From Clostridiales bacterium (GTDB taxonomy: Bacteria > Bacillota > Clostridia > Christensenellales > Borkfalkiaceae), in NCBI GenBank assembly GCA_015069285.1, contig SVIX01000002.1:18335-82334 (forward strand): a DNA stretch of 64,000 nt, written 5' to 3'. Below, in pieces: positions 9,391 through 17,027 of the stretch (its first letter is position 1; each line of letters begins with the position of its first letter). The notes under the pieces were generated by a model. It was given only the letters and a program-made list of their open reading frames with translations. It was not told the DNA's origin and did not search any database. Made by a program: the position numbers and the translations under genes.

Positions 9391-11078
9391 GCGTTTGTCT
9401 TTTTCGCTTTCAAAATTGGAAACGCGCCCGACAAATCCCAAAATTCACCGTCGAATTCGCTTGCGTATTCTTTAGACCAATTCTTATATTTAGGCAAACA
9501 ATTATAAGAAGACGCGCCGTATTCCAACGAATAATCACCTTCTCCAAAAACGCCGTAAACGTACGTCGTATCTATTGCGCTAGGACAAAAATACAATCTA
9601 TCTCCCTTAAAACCTGCCACGTAATCGATTGCTTTTACACCTTCCAAGTTGATAAAGCAACCTTCAACCTTTCCGTTACCCGTTGCGCCAAACCCCGAAA
9701 AGCGTTCTGAAAACGTGGAAAGTTGTCCAATTTGCGCAATTTGCGCGTAACAATCTTGAACCGTTCCGTTGACGGTTACAATCAACGCCGTACTTTTACC
9801 GCCTTTTAGGTACACGTTTTTAAAAGCCGTATTTTTCAAGACGCCGTTTTCGCCCAACTCCTTAAAAAATCCGCGGTCATATTTCGTACTGTTTCCAAAG
9901 GATAACCCTGATATCGTATGTCCACGTCCGTCAAACGTACCTACAAACGTCACGTCGTTCGACCAAGTTTTATACGTAGTATAAACGATATCCGTAGCAA
10001 GTACGTAATATCCGTCCGATTTATCTTTAAACGCCTCAAATTCTTCCTTTGATGTAATCACGCCCGTTGCGAAAGTTATCTTCTTCGTGTATTTCGTTGA
10101 TTCCGTTTCAAAGATAGCTGTCTTTTCTCCCAACAAATGCAAATTTTTGATAGTAGCATTTGCCACCGTTATCGTTTCCCCGATTTGTTTGAACGCAATT
10201 TCCTTACCTTCTATCGTAAATTTTATTACGTTTTTCGGCGCAGTAACCGTATACTCCGACGTTTGCGATAAATCAAAATCCGCGCAATTCTCCATAGCGG
10301 TTTCCTGTTTTTGGAACTTCCCATACACGTTTACCGTGCCTTTTACTGTTTGTGTAAAATCAAATTCCGTCGTAAAGTCTTTATCCGCATACCAACCGAG
10401 GAAGTCGGTTTCCGTTACCGTAGGCGCGGTGAGCGTCGAACCGTATTTCGCGCTCGTAGAATAATCCAACTTTTCTTCGCCGTTATAATAGTTTACAGCG
10501 TACGTTTTTACGTACTTACTCGCACATTCGCCTCCGTCCATAAGCGCTACCTGCGCCATAGACCTACCTGCCGTACCCGTGTACGTATACGTCGTGTTTT
10601 CAAGCACGTACGGGTTGATGTTGATTACTCGGTTGTACGCGTCTTCCGTGAAGTCGTAAATATAGATATACGTATACATATACTCGTCACGTTCCGCCGT
10701 ATATTTGTCGCTGACCCGCCAATTATTCTTCGTCTTAGAAAGAACTTCGTTTCTCTTACTCGCGTACCCGTCTTCGTGCGTAAGCTCCGTATCCTTTCCC
10801 ATTTCGTCCGCAAAAGCAAGAAACGCTCCTACCGTCTTGCTTTCCAAAATAGATTTTTTCGCTACGACGCAGAAACGGATACCCGACTTGTCAACGTCGG
10901 ATTCCTCGTCGCCTACGTATACGCCTGCGCCGTCAAAGAAGACGTCTTCCGTTCTTAACGTAGGCACGTTTTGCGCCTCGTCTGCGCTTACCGTCATCGC
11001 TACTCTTGCAAAACCGAACGAAAATATCGCAGAGAGCGCCAACGTTGCTACTAAATTTCGTTTCGTTGATTTTCTCAT
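9387..11078 (-). CDS. Secreted repeat protein with InlB-type repeat and beta-helix-like module
   Basis: No enzymatic function is recognised. The N-terminus is a classical signal peptide (basic start, hydrophobic core, cleavage probably near residue 33 in VSADE). A region near residues 195-258 resembles an internalin-B/Listeria-Bacteroides repeat, with GWYADKDFTTEFDF and a final NVYGKF. Residues about 345-530 contain a YYVLATDI...GTFDGRGHTISGL module typical of parallel beta-helix adhesins. It is rich in Asn, Gly, Thr and Tyr and has no LPXTG motif or other visible wall anchor. The same style of module recurs in the partial protein at 61.7-64 kb. It is preceded 14 bases upstream by a 52-residue peptide gene and is probably co-transcribed with it. 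Confidence 0.8.
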   Translation of the reverse strand: MRKSTKRNLVATLALSAIFSFGFARVAMTVSADEAQNVPTLRTEDVFFDGAGVYVGDEESDVDKSGIRFCVVAKKSILESKTVGAFLAFADEMGKDTELTHEDGYASKRNEVLSKTKNNWRVSDKYTAERDEYMYTYIYIYDFTEDAYNRVININPYVLENTTYTYTGTAGRSMAQVALMDGGECASKYVKTYAVNYYNGEEKLDYSTSAKYGSTLTAPTVTETDFLGWYADKDFTTEFDFTQTVKGTVNVYGKFQKQETAMENCADFDLSQTSEYTVTAPKNVIKFTIEGKEIAFKQIGETITVANATIKNLHLLGEKTAIFETESTKYTKKITFATGVITSKEEFEAFKDKSDGYYVLATDIVYTTYKTWSNDVTFVGTFDGRGHTISGLSFGNSTKYDRGFFKELGENGVLKNTAFKNVYLKGGKSTALIVTVNGTVQDCYAQIAQIGQLSTFSERFSGFGATGNGKVEGCFINLEGVKAIDYVAGFKGDRLYFCPSAIDTTYVYGVFGEGDYSLEYGASSYNCLPKYKNWSKEYASEFDGEFWDLSGAFPILKAKKTNA

Positions 11079-11092
11079 TGTTTGCTCACTCC

Positions 11093-11251
11093 TTAATCTT
11101 CGTTAAACGGAGCGTCATAACTCGCACCGTTTGCCCACGCTCTATAACTTATCTCCACCGCGTTGCTTGCCCGAACGACGTCAATGGTATCAAAGTTTTG
11201 AATTTCCACTATCGGACTTTGATAAGCGTGTTTCGTTATAATAGTTTTCAT
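11093..11251 (-). CDS. Short peptide of 52 residues, unknown function, upstream of surface protein
   Basis: The ORF track gives a longer frame starting inside the tRNA region. The supported start is the internal ATG at 11251, because TAGGAGGACTACT lies directly upstream, one of the strongest ribosome binding sites in the window. The product begins MKTIITKHAYQSPIVEIQNF and ends with an acidic, Trp/Asn/Tyr-containing tail. It has no signal peptide or membrane segment. The pattern (short, basic start, YxxPxxE-like motif, a DVVxAS segment, small acidic tail) resembles short orphan peptides common in gut Bacillota and Bacteroidota. That is recall of a pattern, not a database hit. It ends 14 bases before the secreted protein and probably shares its transcript. 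Confidence 0.6.
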   Translation of the reverse strand: MKTIITKHAYQSPIVEIQNFDTIDVVRASNAVEISYRAWANGASYDAPFNED

Positions 11252-11315
11252 AGTAGTCCTCCTATAAAATTTTTGTATTAGGAATAAAAAAAATGCAGAC
11301 CTCGTTAGTTTATAT

Positions 11316-11357
11316 AAAAACACGACTTTATGCAATATAATAATGCATAAAGTCGTG
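11316..11357 (-). terminator. Rho-independent terminator of tRNA-Ser
   Basis: Perfect 14-base-pair inverted repeat CACGACTTTATGCA / TGCATAAAGTCGTG (11321-11334 and 11344-11357) with a 9-base loop. On the minus strand it is followed by TTTTTATAT and begins three bases after the tRNA 3' CCA. Confidence 0.85.
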
Positions 11358-11360
11358 CTC

Positions 11361-11450
11361 TGGCGCAGAGAAAGGGATTTGAACCCTTGTATACATTCCT
11401 GCATAACACGATTTCGAATCGTGCGCGTTCAACCGCTCCGCCATCTCTGC
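11361..11450 (-). tRNA. tRNA-Ser (anticodon CGA)
   Basis: 90-base class II tRNA on the minus strand. The acceptor stem is GCAGAGA/TCTCTGC with discriminator G and an encoded CCA. The D-arm is GGCGGAGCGGTTGAACGC. The anticodon stem is CACGA/TCGTG with loop TTCGAAA, giving anticodon CGA for codon UCG. A long variable arm typical of tRNA-Ser is present, and the T-arm contains GGTTCAAATC. It has its own promoter upstream and terminator downstream. Confidence 0.95.
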
Positions 11451-11462
11451 AACAGCTTTTAT

Positions 11463-11491
11463 ATTATATACTATCCCTAAAAAAAATGCAA
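11463..11491 (-). promoter_or_regulatory. Promoter of tRNA-Ser
   Basis: Minus-strand -35 TTGCAT (11486-11491) and perfect -10 TATAAT (11463-11468) with a 17-base spacer, placed 12 bases upstream of the mature tRNA 5' end. Confidence 0.75.
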
Positions 11492-11524
11492 GTGTTTTTA
11501 CGCCATATTTTAAATTTAACATAG

Positions 11525-11561
11525 AAAAACGGAGCAATCTATTTCAAATTGCTCCGTTTTT
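11525..11561 (-). terminator. Terminator at the end of the fumarate/Hdr operon
   Basis: Inverted repeat AAAAACGGAGCAAT / ATTGCTCCGTTTTT (11525-11538 and 11548-11561) with a 9-base loop, ending in a T run on the minus strand. It lies seven bases after the stop of the transporter gene, marking the 3' end of the 12-gene operon. Confidence 0.85.
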
Positions 11562-11567
11562 GCTATT

Positions 11568-12773
11568 TTAGAAAGGTAATAATACCAAAAGGTTACAAGA
11601 AACTACGATTAATACCAAGGCAAACGGATAGGTTGCCGCGTACGCCGAAGAAACGTCGTCCGTTCCAGCCGTAGAGATTAACGCGCCAAGCGCAGGCGTA
11701 CTCGTCATTCCTCCCGTAATTGAACCGAGATTATTGAAAATGGAAAGTTTAAACACGAATTTACCCAACAAGAATCCGACGACCATAGGCACGGTTGCCA
11801 TAATAATGCCGTATACGATATAAATCCAATCGAATGCGGAAATGAAGTTGACGCCACCGGGAATTCCTGCGCCTGCAAGGAATAAAACCAAGCCGAGTTC
11901 TCTCATCATATTTAACGTTTGTTTGGATACTTTCAAGTCTATTTTACCCATATGACCGAAATGTCCTACGATAAGACCTGCAATCAAAGTACCGCCAGAA
12001 GAACCGAAACTAAAATAGTTGCCTCCGCCGATAGGAATTTTAATTGCACCGATTAAAAGCCCGAATACAACCGTCATAAAGAAAGGGAAAAATCCGAATT
12101 CTTCAAGCGTCCAGCGTTTTTTACCGTCTTCTTGGATTTGAATGGTATTAGCCGCGACAAAGCTTTCTCTTTCTTTGGCTATATCTACTTTCAAAAGGCG
12201 TGGCATAATTTGGACGAATAGAACAACCCCTAAAACGCCGTACAGATAACCGATACCGTATCCTGCCGTTACTTCTTGTTCCAAAGCCCCTGCAGAATCA
12301 CGCGCCGCGGAAAAGGCGGGGGTTGACGTAAGCGAACCAGATAAAAGCCCCGTACCCATTGCAATACTCATATCTTTATCAAGCGCGGAAATACCTACCG
12401 TGATACCAACCCCAATCAAAATGATAATCGCGCCCATTGCTACGTACGCAATCATGCTCTTATTAAAGGAACGGAAAAATTTAGGACCTGCAATTAAACC
12501 TACGGAGGTTACGAACAACACCGTACCGATATTCGAAAAAAGTTTATAAGTTTTTTCCGTATCTTTGCTCCAAAGCACTATTCCGTCGCCAATTTTAATC
12601 GTAGGAATAAACGAAAATAAAACGCCCACTAAAATTGCCGCAAGCAAAACACCTGCTGAACCCAAAGATACACCTTTAATATTAATCGCGCCGATAGCGT
12701 ATCCTACTGCCATTACGATAAATAAAACGAAGATAGGTACGATAAGCGACGACAATACCTCATATAAATACAT
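11568..12773 (-). CDS. AspT/YidE-family membrane exchanger, short form
   Basis: Predicted polytopic inner-membrane transporter of the aspartate:alanine exchanger (AAEx) family. The two diagnostic half-repeats are visible: SGSLTSTPAFSAARD near residue 147 and GGMTSTPALGALIS near residue 367. Length 401 is well below the roughly 550 residues of AspT and YidE. Only a short hydrophilic stretch (about 195-220) lies where the family usually carries RCK/TrkA-C domains, so it appears to lack them. As the last gene of a malate/fumarate-reduction operon it may exchange a C4 dicarboxylate or aspartate for succinate or a related acid. That substrate is inferred from context only. The start has a good GAAGGAG site. 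A hairpin separates it from frdA, suggesting separate or reduced expression. Confidence 0.85.
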   Translation of the reverse strand: MYLYEVLSSLIVPIFVLFIVMAVGYAIGAINIKGVSLGSAGVLLAAILVGVLFSFIPTIKIGDGIVLWSKDTEKTYKLFSNIGTVLFVTSVGLIAGPKFFRSFNKSMIAYVAMGAIIILIGVGITVGISALDKDMSIAMGTGLLSGSLTSTPAFSAARDSAGALEQEVTAGYGIGYLYGVLGVVLFVQIMPRLLKVDIAKERESFVAANTIQIQEDGKKRWTLEEFGFFPFFMTVVFGLLIGAIKIPIGGGNYFSFGSSGGTLIAGLIVGHFGHMGKIDLKVSKQTLNMMRELGLVLFLAGAGIPGGVNFISAFDWIYIVYGIIMATVPMVVGFLLGKFVFKLSIFNNLGSITGGMTSTPALGALISTAGTDDVSSAYAATYPFALVLIVVSCNLLVLLPF

Positions 12774-12800
12774 TTTATTACTCCTTCATTTTTACGGACG

Positions 12801-12831
12801 AAAACGCACAAAGCGTACCTTCGTGCGTTTT
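12801..12831 (-). promoter_or_regulatory. Intercistronic hairpin between frdA and the transporter
   Basis: AAAACGCAC (12801-12809) pairs perfectly with GTGCGTTTT (12823-12831) around a 13-base loop, within the 90-base gap. On the minus strand it is followed by only a short T tract. It could be a weak attenuating terminator or an mRNA-stability/processing hairpin. Confidence 0.55.
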
Positions 12832-12863
12832 GTCTAATATTTCATCAAAATCCCTTACAAAAA

Positions 12864-14468
12864 TTAGTTTGCCTTTCTTCTGTAATCAGGTAAAAGTTTG
12901 GGCGATACAGCATCCGAAGAAATACCGGCTTTCGCAAGTTCTTCTTCAAATTCGTCTACGTGCGAAAGCGTAAGTTCTTTCAATTCTACGCTCTTGCATT
13001 TTTCGCCTGCTTGTTGCCCTGCGTTTCGACCAAATACGATAATATCAAGAAGAGAGTTACCCATAAGACGGTTCGTACCGTGAATACCGCCGACCGCCTC
13101 GCCAGCCACGTACAAATTCTCTATACAAGTCATTCCGTTTGCGCCAATATCCAAACCGCCGTTTTGATAATGCAATGTCGGATAAATAAGGATAGGTTCT
13201 TTACGAATATCGATACCGTATTTACCAAACATTCTAAGCATTGCGGGAATACGCTTTTCAATCGTGCCTTCGCCGTTCAAAATATCGATAAGCGGAGTAT
13301 CCAACCATACGCCTTCGCCGTCCGTTGTCTTGATACCGTTACCACGTTCTTTACATTCGCGGATAATCGAAGACGCCGTAACGTCACGCGTTTCCAAAGA
13401 ATATACGAACGCTTCCCCGTCTTTATTGACAAGTTGCGCGCCAAGCGAACGTACTTTTTCGGTTACGAGCGCACCGTAAATTTGCGTAGGTTCTGCCGCG
13501 CCCGTGGGGTGATATTGCAAAGTTTCGGGATAGAGCAATTTAGCGCCTGCTCTGTACCCTAATACCAACCCGTCTGCCGTTGCGCCGTAGTGATTGGAGG
13601 TAGGGAACCCTTGATAGTGCAATCTACCTGCGCCACCCGTTGCGATAACGACGGTTTTTGCTCTTGCAATCAGGATTTCCTTCGTTTCCATATTCATAAG
13701 TACTGCGCCGGCAATCTTTCCGTCGGTATCTTTGATAAGTTCGATAGCCGCCGTGAAGTCTACCACCGTAATACCACGGTTAAACACTTCGTCGCGAAGG
13801 GTACGCATAATTTCCGAACCCGAATAGTCACGGCAAGCGTGCATACGTTTTCTCGACGTACCACCGCCGTGCGTGGTAACCATCGTGCCGTCAGGTTCCT
13901 TATCGAACATAACGCCAAGTCTATTCAACCACAAAATCGCTTCAGGCGCTTCGTTTACGAGCTTATACAAAAGCTCGGGTTTATTCTTAAAATGTCCACC
14001 GCCAAGCGCGTCCAAATAGTGCGTTGCAGGACTATCGTTGGGTTTATCCGCAGCTTGGATTCCCCCTTCTGCCATTGCCGTATTCGCGTCGCCTAAACGA
14101 AGTTTGGTAGCAATCATAACGTTTGCACCGCGTTCGTGCGCTTCGATAGCCGCAGACGAACCTGCGCCGCCACCGCCGATAACGAGTACGTCTACGTCGT
14201 AATCGATTTTTGTTAAATCGATATTCATACCTAAAATACGGGAATGACCTTGTAAAAGCGTAGCGAGTTCGTGTAAAACTTTTCCACCTTTATTTTTACC
14301 AACTTTCAATTCTTCATACGCAGAAGTAATATAGTCGGGGTGGAATTGCGCCAAAACCGCATCTTTTTGTTCCGCAGTCATTCTTTCGTGCAATTTTTCA
14401 ATACGAGAAGCGCGACTTGCTTCTACTTTCTTCATCGATTCAAGTTGTTCGTCAGTATAATGATACAT
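12864..14468 (-). CDS. Fumarate reductase-like flavoprotein subunit (FrdA-like, soluble type)
   Basis: Flavoprotein of the succinate dehydrogenase/fumarate reductase/L-aspartate oxidase superfamily, expected here to reduce fumarate to succinate. The FAD dinucleotide motif VIGGGGAGSSAA starts near residue 97, after an unusual N-terminal extension of about 90 charged residues. Later come LQYHPTGAAEP and GGIHGTNRLMGNSLLD, the substrate/FAD-site motifs. At the position of the His that covalently binds FAD in classical FrdA/SdhA, the sequence has Asn129 (GDANTAMAEGG), so FAD is probably non-covalent. The C-terminus is short (534 residues in total). It is 11 bases downstream of frdB, and no membrane-anchor gene is present, so the enzyme should be cytoplasmic. 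An aspartate-oxidase role is less likely given the FrdB partner and the fumarase neighbour. Confidence 0.9.
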   Translation of the reverse strand: MYHYTDEQLESMKKVEASRASRIEKLHERMTAEQKDAVLAQFHPDYITSAYEELKVGKNKGGKVLHELATLLQGHSRILGMNIDLTKIDYDVDVLVIGGGGAGSSAAIEAHERGANVMIATKLRLGDANTAMAEGGIQAADKPNDSPATHYLDALGGGHFKNKPELLYKLVNEAPEAILWLNRLGVMFDKEPDGTMVTTHGGGTSRKRMHACRDYSGSEIMRTLRDEVFNRGITVVDFTAAIELIKDTDGKIAGAVLMNMETKEILIARAKTVVIATGGAGRLHYQGFPTSNHYGATADGLVLGYRAGAKLLYPETLQYHPTGAAEPTQIYGALVTEKVRSLGAQLVNKDGEAFVYSLETRDVTASSIIRECKERGNGIKTTDGEGVWLDTPLIDILNGEGTIEKRIPAMLRMFGKYGIDIRKEPILIYPTLHYQNGGLDIGANGMTCIENLYVAGEAVGGIHGTNRLMGNSLLDIIVFGRNAGQQAGEKCKSVELKELTLSHVDEFEEELAKAGISSDAVSPKLLPDYRRKAN

Positions 14469-14479
14469 ATCGCTTCTCC

Positions 14480-15154
14480 TTATTTTTCAATTTCTCTATG
14501 ATTATAGAGATTTTTTTGTTCTTCCAAAGGCGTATTCATAATCGCCTCTAACGCCGCTTTGCAATCACCTCTATCTATTTCCTCTACGCGGTTGATAAGG
14601 TGTTTCGTTTCAGGAGCAAGATATTTGCCCGTAAGTCTACGAGTCAAAAGCGCGACTTGGGGATGGGAAATGCCCGCAGGGCAACGGGAAGAACATACAC
14701 CGCACATTACGCAGTCAAAGCTCTCTTCCGCCGCTTTTTCGTATTCGCCACGTTGCGCGTATGCGATATATTGCATAACGTTCAACTCTTGCGTACAACT
14801 CTTCGTACAAGCATTACAACCGATACACGAATAAATTTCGGGGTATAATTGCATCATAATTTGTTGCGTAGGCTTAATTTTTTCAATATCGTATACCTGT
14901 TTTACGAGGGGGAAGAAAGGCAAGGTTGCCACGTACATACCCTCTTGTACTTGTTGTTGACAAGCCAAACAGCTCTTTAATTCTTGTTCTCCTTTAATAC
15001 GGTATATCGTTGCACACGCGCCACAAAAACCGTTTCGGCAACCACAACCGCGAACAAGTTGATAGCCTGCATATTCCATTGCTTTCATAATCGTTAAGCT
15101 TTCCGGTACTTGATAACGTTTACCGAAAAGAAATACGTTTACCATATTTTCCAT
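14480..15154 (-). CDS. Fumarate reductase-like iron-sulfur subunit (FrdB-like)
   Basis: Electron-transfer partner of the adjacent flavoprotein. The N-terminal plant-type [2Fe-2S] domain has cysteines at about 37, 39, 44, 47, 62 and 65 (CGCRNGFCGAC, SCLAC). Two ferredoxin-type Cys clusters follow: CIGCNACTKSC (110-120) and CVMCGVCSSRC (148-158), each with four Cys, pointing to two [4Fe-4S] centres instead of the [4Fe-4S]/[3Fe-4S] pair of membrane Frd. It ends at 224 residues and lacks the CCG domain fused in methanogen TfrB. HdrB in the same operon supplies CCG domains in trans. The ribosome binding site AAGGAG supports the start. No quinone-reactive or anchor subunit follows. Confidence 0.9.
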   Translation of the reverse strand: MENMVNVFLFGKRYQVPESLTIMKAMEYAGYQLVRGCGCRNGFCGACATIYRIKGEQELKSCLACQQQVQEGMYVATLPFFPLVKQVYDIEKIKPTQQIMMQLYPEIYSCIGCNACTKSCTQELNVMQYIAYAQRGEYEKAAEESFDCVMCGVCSSRCPAGISHPQVALLTRRLTGKYLAPETKHLINRVEEIDRGDCKAALEAIMNTPLEEQKNLYNHREIEK

Positions 15155-15166
15155 TGTTCGTTCTCC

Positions 15167-15994
15167 TTAATATTCATCAGGCAATTCGTCAAGTTCAGTC
15201 ATTCTGAACACAGGACCGTCTTTACAAACGAATTTATCACCGACGTTACATCTTCCGCATTTTCCAACGCCACACTTCATACGAAGTTCTAACGTCGTAT
15301 ATACGCGAGATTTATCAAAACCGAGTTCTAAAAGTCCCGCAAGCGTGAACTTAATCATAATGGGAGGTCCGCAAAGCACCGCTGTCATATTAGGATTAAG
15401 CCCAAGTTCTTTCACGTAAGCAGGCACGAACCCGACGTGTCCGTCCCAACCCTCTTGCGGACGGTCAATCGTAAGATATACTTCCGTATTCGGTTCGTTC
15501 ATCCATTCCGTTTGAATTTCTTCAATATCTACCAAATCATCTTTACTCCTCGCGCCGTATACGATAACTACCTTTCCATAATTTTGGCGGTAATGACGTA
15601 CGTAATTGATAACGCTACGTAAAGGCGCAAGACCGATACCACCCGCAATGAAAAGCAAGTCTTTTCCTTTAAAATCTTCTTCTACGGGGAAGTTTTTGCC
15701 GTACGGACCGCGAACGGTAATTTGCGCGCCAACCTCCAAAGAATGGATAACTTCCGTTACGCAACCGCATTTCTTTATGGAGAATTCCATATAGTCTTTA
15801 TTTGTCGGCGAAGAAGTAATAGAGAACATACATTCGCCTACGCCGGGTACGGAAACCATCGCGCATTGACCGGGCATATGTTCGAAAAGTTTCTTTCCGT
15901 CCGTACCGACTACGCGGAACGTTTTTACGTCTGGCGTATCCTTACGAACGTCTGTAATTACGCCTACTTTAGGAATGAGCGTTTCGTTAATCAT
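15167..15994 (-). CDS. FAD/NAD(P)-binding oxidoreductase subunit (FlxA / sulfhydrogenase gamma-like)
   Basis: Ferredoxin-reductase-fold subunit, expected to exchange electrons with NAD(P)H. The FAD-binding barrel spans about residues 5-105 with PGQCAMVSVPG. The NAD(P) domain begins with IAGGIGLAPLRSVI near residue 115. The C-terminal Cys cluster MKCGVGKCGRCNVG...C (about 240-260) matches the [2Fe-2S] site of PyrK/HydG-type proteins. The family includes dihydroorotate dehydrogenase electron-transfer subunits, but the neighbours (two ferredoxin subunits, MvhD and HdrABC) fit the FlxABCD-HdrABC arrangement known from sulfate reducers. It overlaps the next upstream gene by eight bases. NADH versus NADPH preference cannot be read from the sequence. 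Confidence 0.9.
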   Translation of the reverse strand: MINETLIPKVGVITDVRKDTPDVKTFRVVGTDGKKLFEHMPGQCAMVSVPGVGECMFSITSSPTNKDYMEFSIKKCGCVTEVIHSLEVGAQITVRGPYGKNFPVEEDFKGKDLLFIAGGIGLAPLRSVINYVRHYRQNYGKVVIVYGARSKDDLVDIEEIQTEWMNEPNTEVYLTIDRPQEGWDGHVGFVPAYVKELGLNPNMTAVLCGPPIMIKFTLAGLLELGFDKSRVYTTLELRMKCGVGKCGRCNVGDKFVCKDGPVFRMTELDELPDEY

Positions 15995-17027
15995 TCTTTT
16001 TCCCTCCCAACGTTTTAATTACTTTTACGATATTTAATTTTTGCGGGCATTTATTTACGCAACGACCGCAACCGACGCACGAATACAAGCCATCGTTTTG
16101 CGAAGGATAATACACGAGTTTATGCATAAATCTTTGGCGGAAACGTTGCATTTGCGTCGTACGGCTATTTCCGTGCGCCATAAGCGTAAAGTCGGAATAC
16201 ATACAAGAATCCCAACAACGGTATCTAAGCACGCCTTCATTCGTTTTGAAATCACGAATATCAAAACATTGACAGGTAGGACAAACGAACGTACACGTAC
16301 CGCAACCCAAACAAGCCTCGCTCATTTCTTCCCAAGCAGAGTCTTCAAACAATTCGTTCAGATTTTCAGGCTTAAATACGCTTAAATCCAAATTTGCGTA
16401 CGGTAATTTTTGTAAAATTTCCGAGGTGGTTTGACGTTGCGCTCTCACTTCCGCGTCCCCGCCGTTTTCAAACAAATCGGCAACGAGCTTGGTAAGATTT
16501 TCGCCCTTTTCGGTGTTTGCTTGCCAATATAAGTACGATTCGTCAAGCCACGTCGTTACGTCGCCTTGAGGCGCGGTAGCGTCGATACCGAATACTCCGC
16601 AAAAACAACTTTCTTCCGGTTTAGAACAAGCAAGCGTTACAATAACGGAAGCATCTCTTCTTGCTTTATAATAAGTATCAATCGGTTCGGCAAGGAAGAC
16701 CTTATCCAAAACGTCAATCGCTTTATAATCGCAAGCCTTTACGCCAAACAACACGAAAAGTTTTCCCTCTTCCGCGTAATCTCTACGCACGTCGATAACT
16801 TCAAGGTTTTTACCTTCCGTTTTAAATTTCATCATGTTTTCCGTTTGCGGGAAAAACATATTTTTAGGGGATTTTACCGTTTTAAGCGTTTCAAGCGAAA
16901 CTTCTTTTCCCTCTTTCCAAACGGCGTAATTCACTTCTCCGGCTTTTTTAACGGGAATGAACAAACCCATCGTTTGGTTGATTCTCGCGTAAAGCTCGTT
17001 TAATCTTTCTTTTGCTATCTTTAACAT
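15987..17027 (-). CDS. 4Fe-4S electron-transfer subunit (FlxB / sulfhydrogenase beta-like)
   Basis: Relay between the FAD/NAD subunit and the rest of the complex. The first 230 residues form the HydB/FlxB-type globular domain, including FGVKACDYKAIDVLD and SCFCGVFGID. The C-terminal third has two ferredoxin clusters, CLGCGTCTFVCPTC near residue 244 and CVGCGRCVNKCP near residue 323, with the CWDSCMYSDFTLMA segment between them. At 346 residues it has the length of sulfhydrogenase beta subunits. It overlaps the upstream gene by one base and the downstream gene by eight, so expression is stoichiometric and coupled. The ribosome binding site GGGGAGG supports the start. Confidence 0.88.
   Translation of the reverse strand: MLKIAKERLNELYARINQTMGLFIPVKKAGEVNYAVWKEGKEVSLETLKTVKSPKNMFFPQTENMMKFKTEGKNLEVIDVRRDYAEEGKLFVLFGVKACDYKAIDVLDKVFLAEPIDTYYKARRDASVIVTLACSKPEESCFCGVFGIDATAPQGDVTTWLDESYLYWQANTEKGENLTKLVADLFENGGDAEVRAQRQTTSEILQKLPYANLDLSVFKPENLNELFEDSAWEEMSEACLGCGTCTFVCPTCQCFDIRDFKTNEGVLRYRCWDSCMYSDFTLMAHGNSRTTQMQRFRQRFMHKLVYYPSQNDGLYSCVGCGRCVNKCPQKLNIVKVIKTLGGKKND

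Noticed and set aside
10311-10958. 215-residue plus-strand ORF
   Set aside because: Arg/Val/Phe-rich antisense shadow of the secreted protein gene with no leader or family motif.
11328-11537. 69-residue ORF on the minus strand
   Set aside because: It runs through the tRNA-Ser gene, its promoter and terminator, and has no ribosome binding site.
12864-14468. L-aspartate oxidase (NadB) identity for the flavoprotein
   Set aside because: The non-covalent FAD motif fits NadB, but an FrdB-like partner and fumarase/Hdr context with no nadA or nadC favour fumarate reductase.
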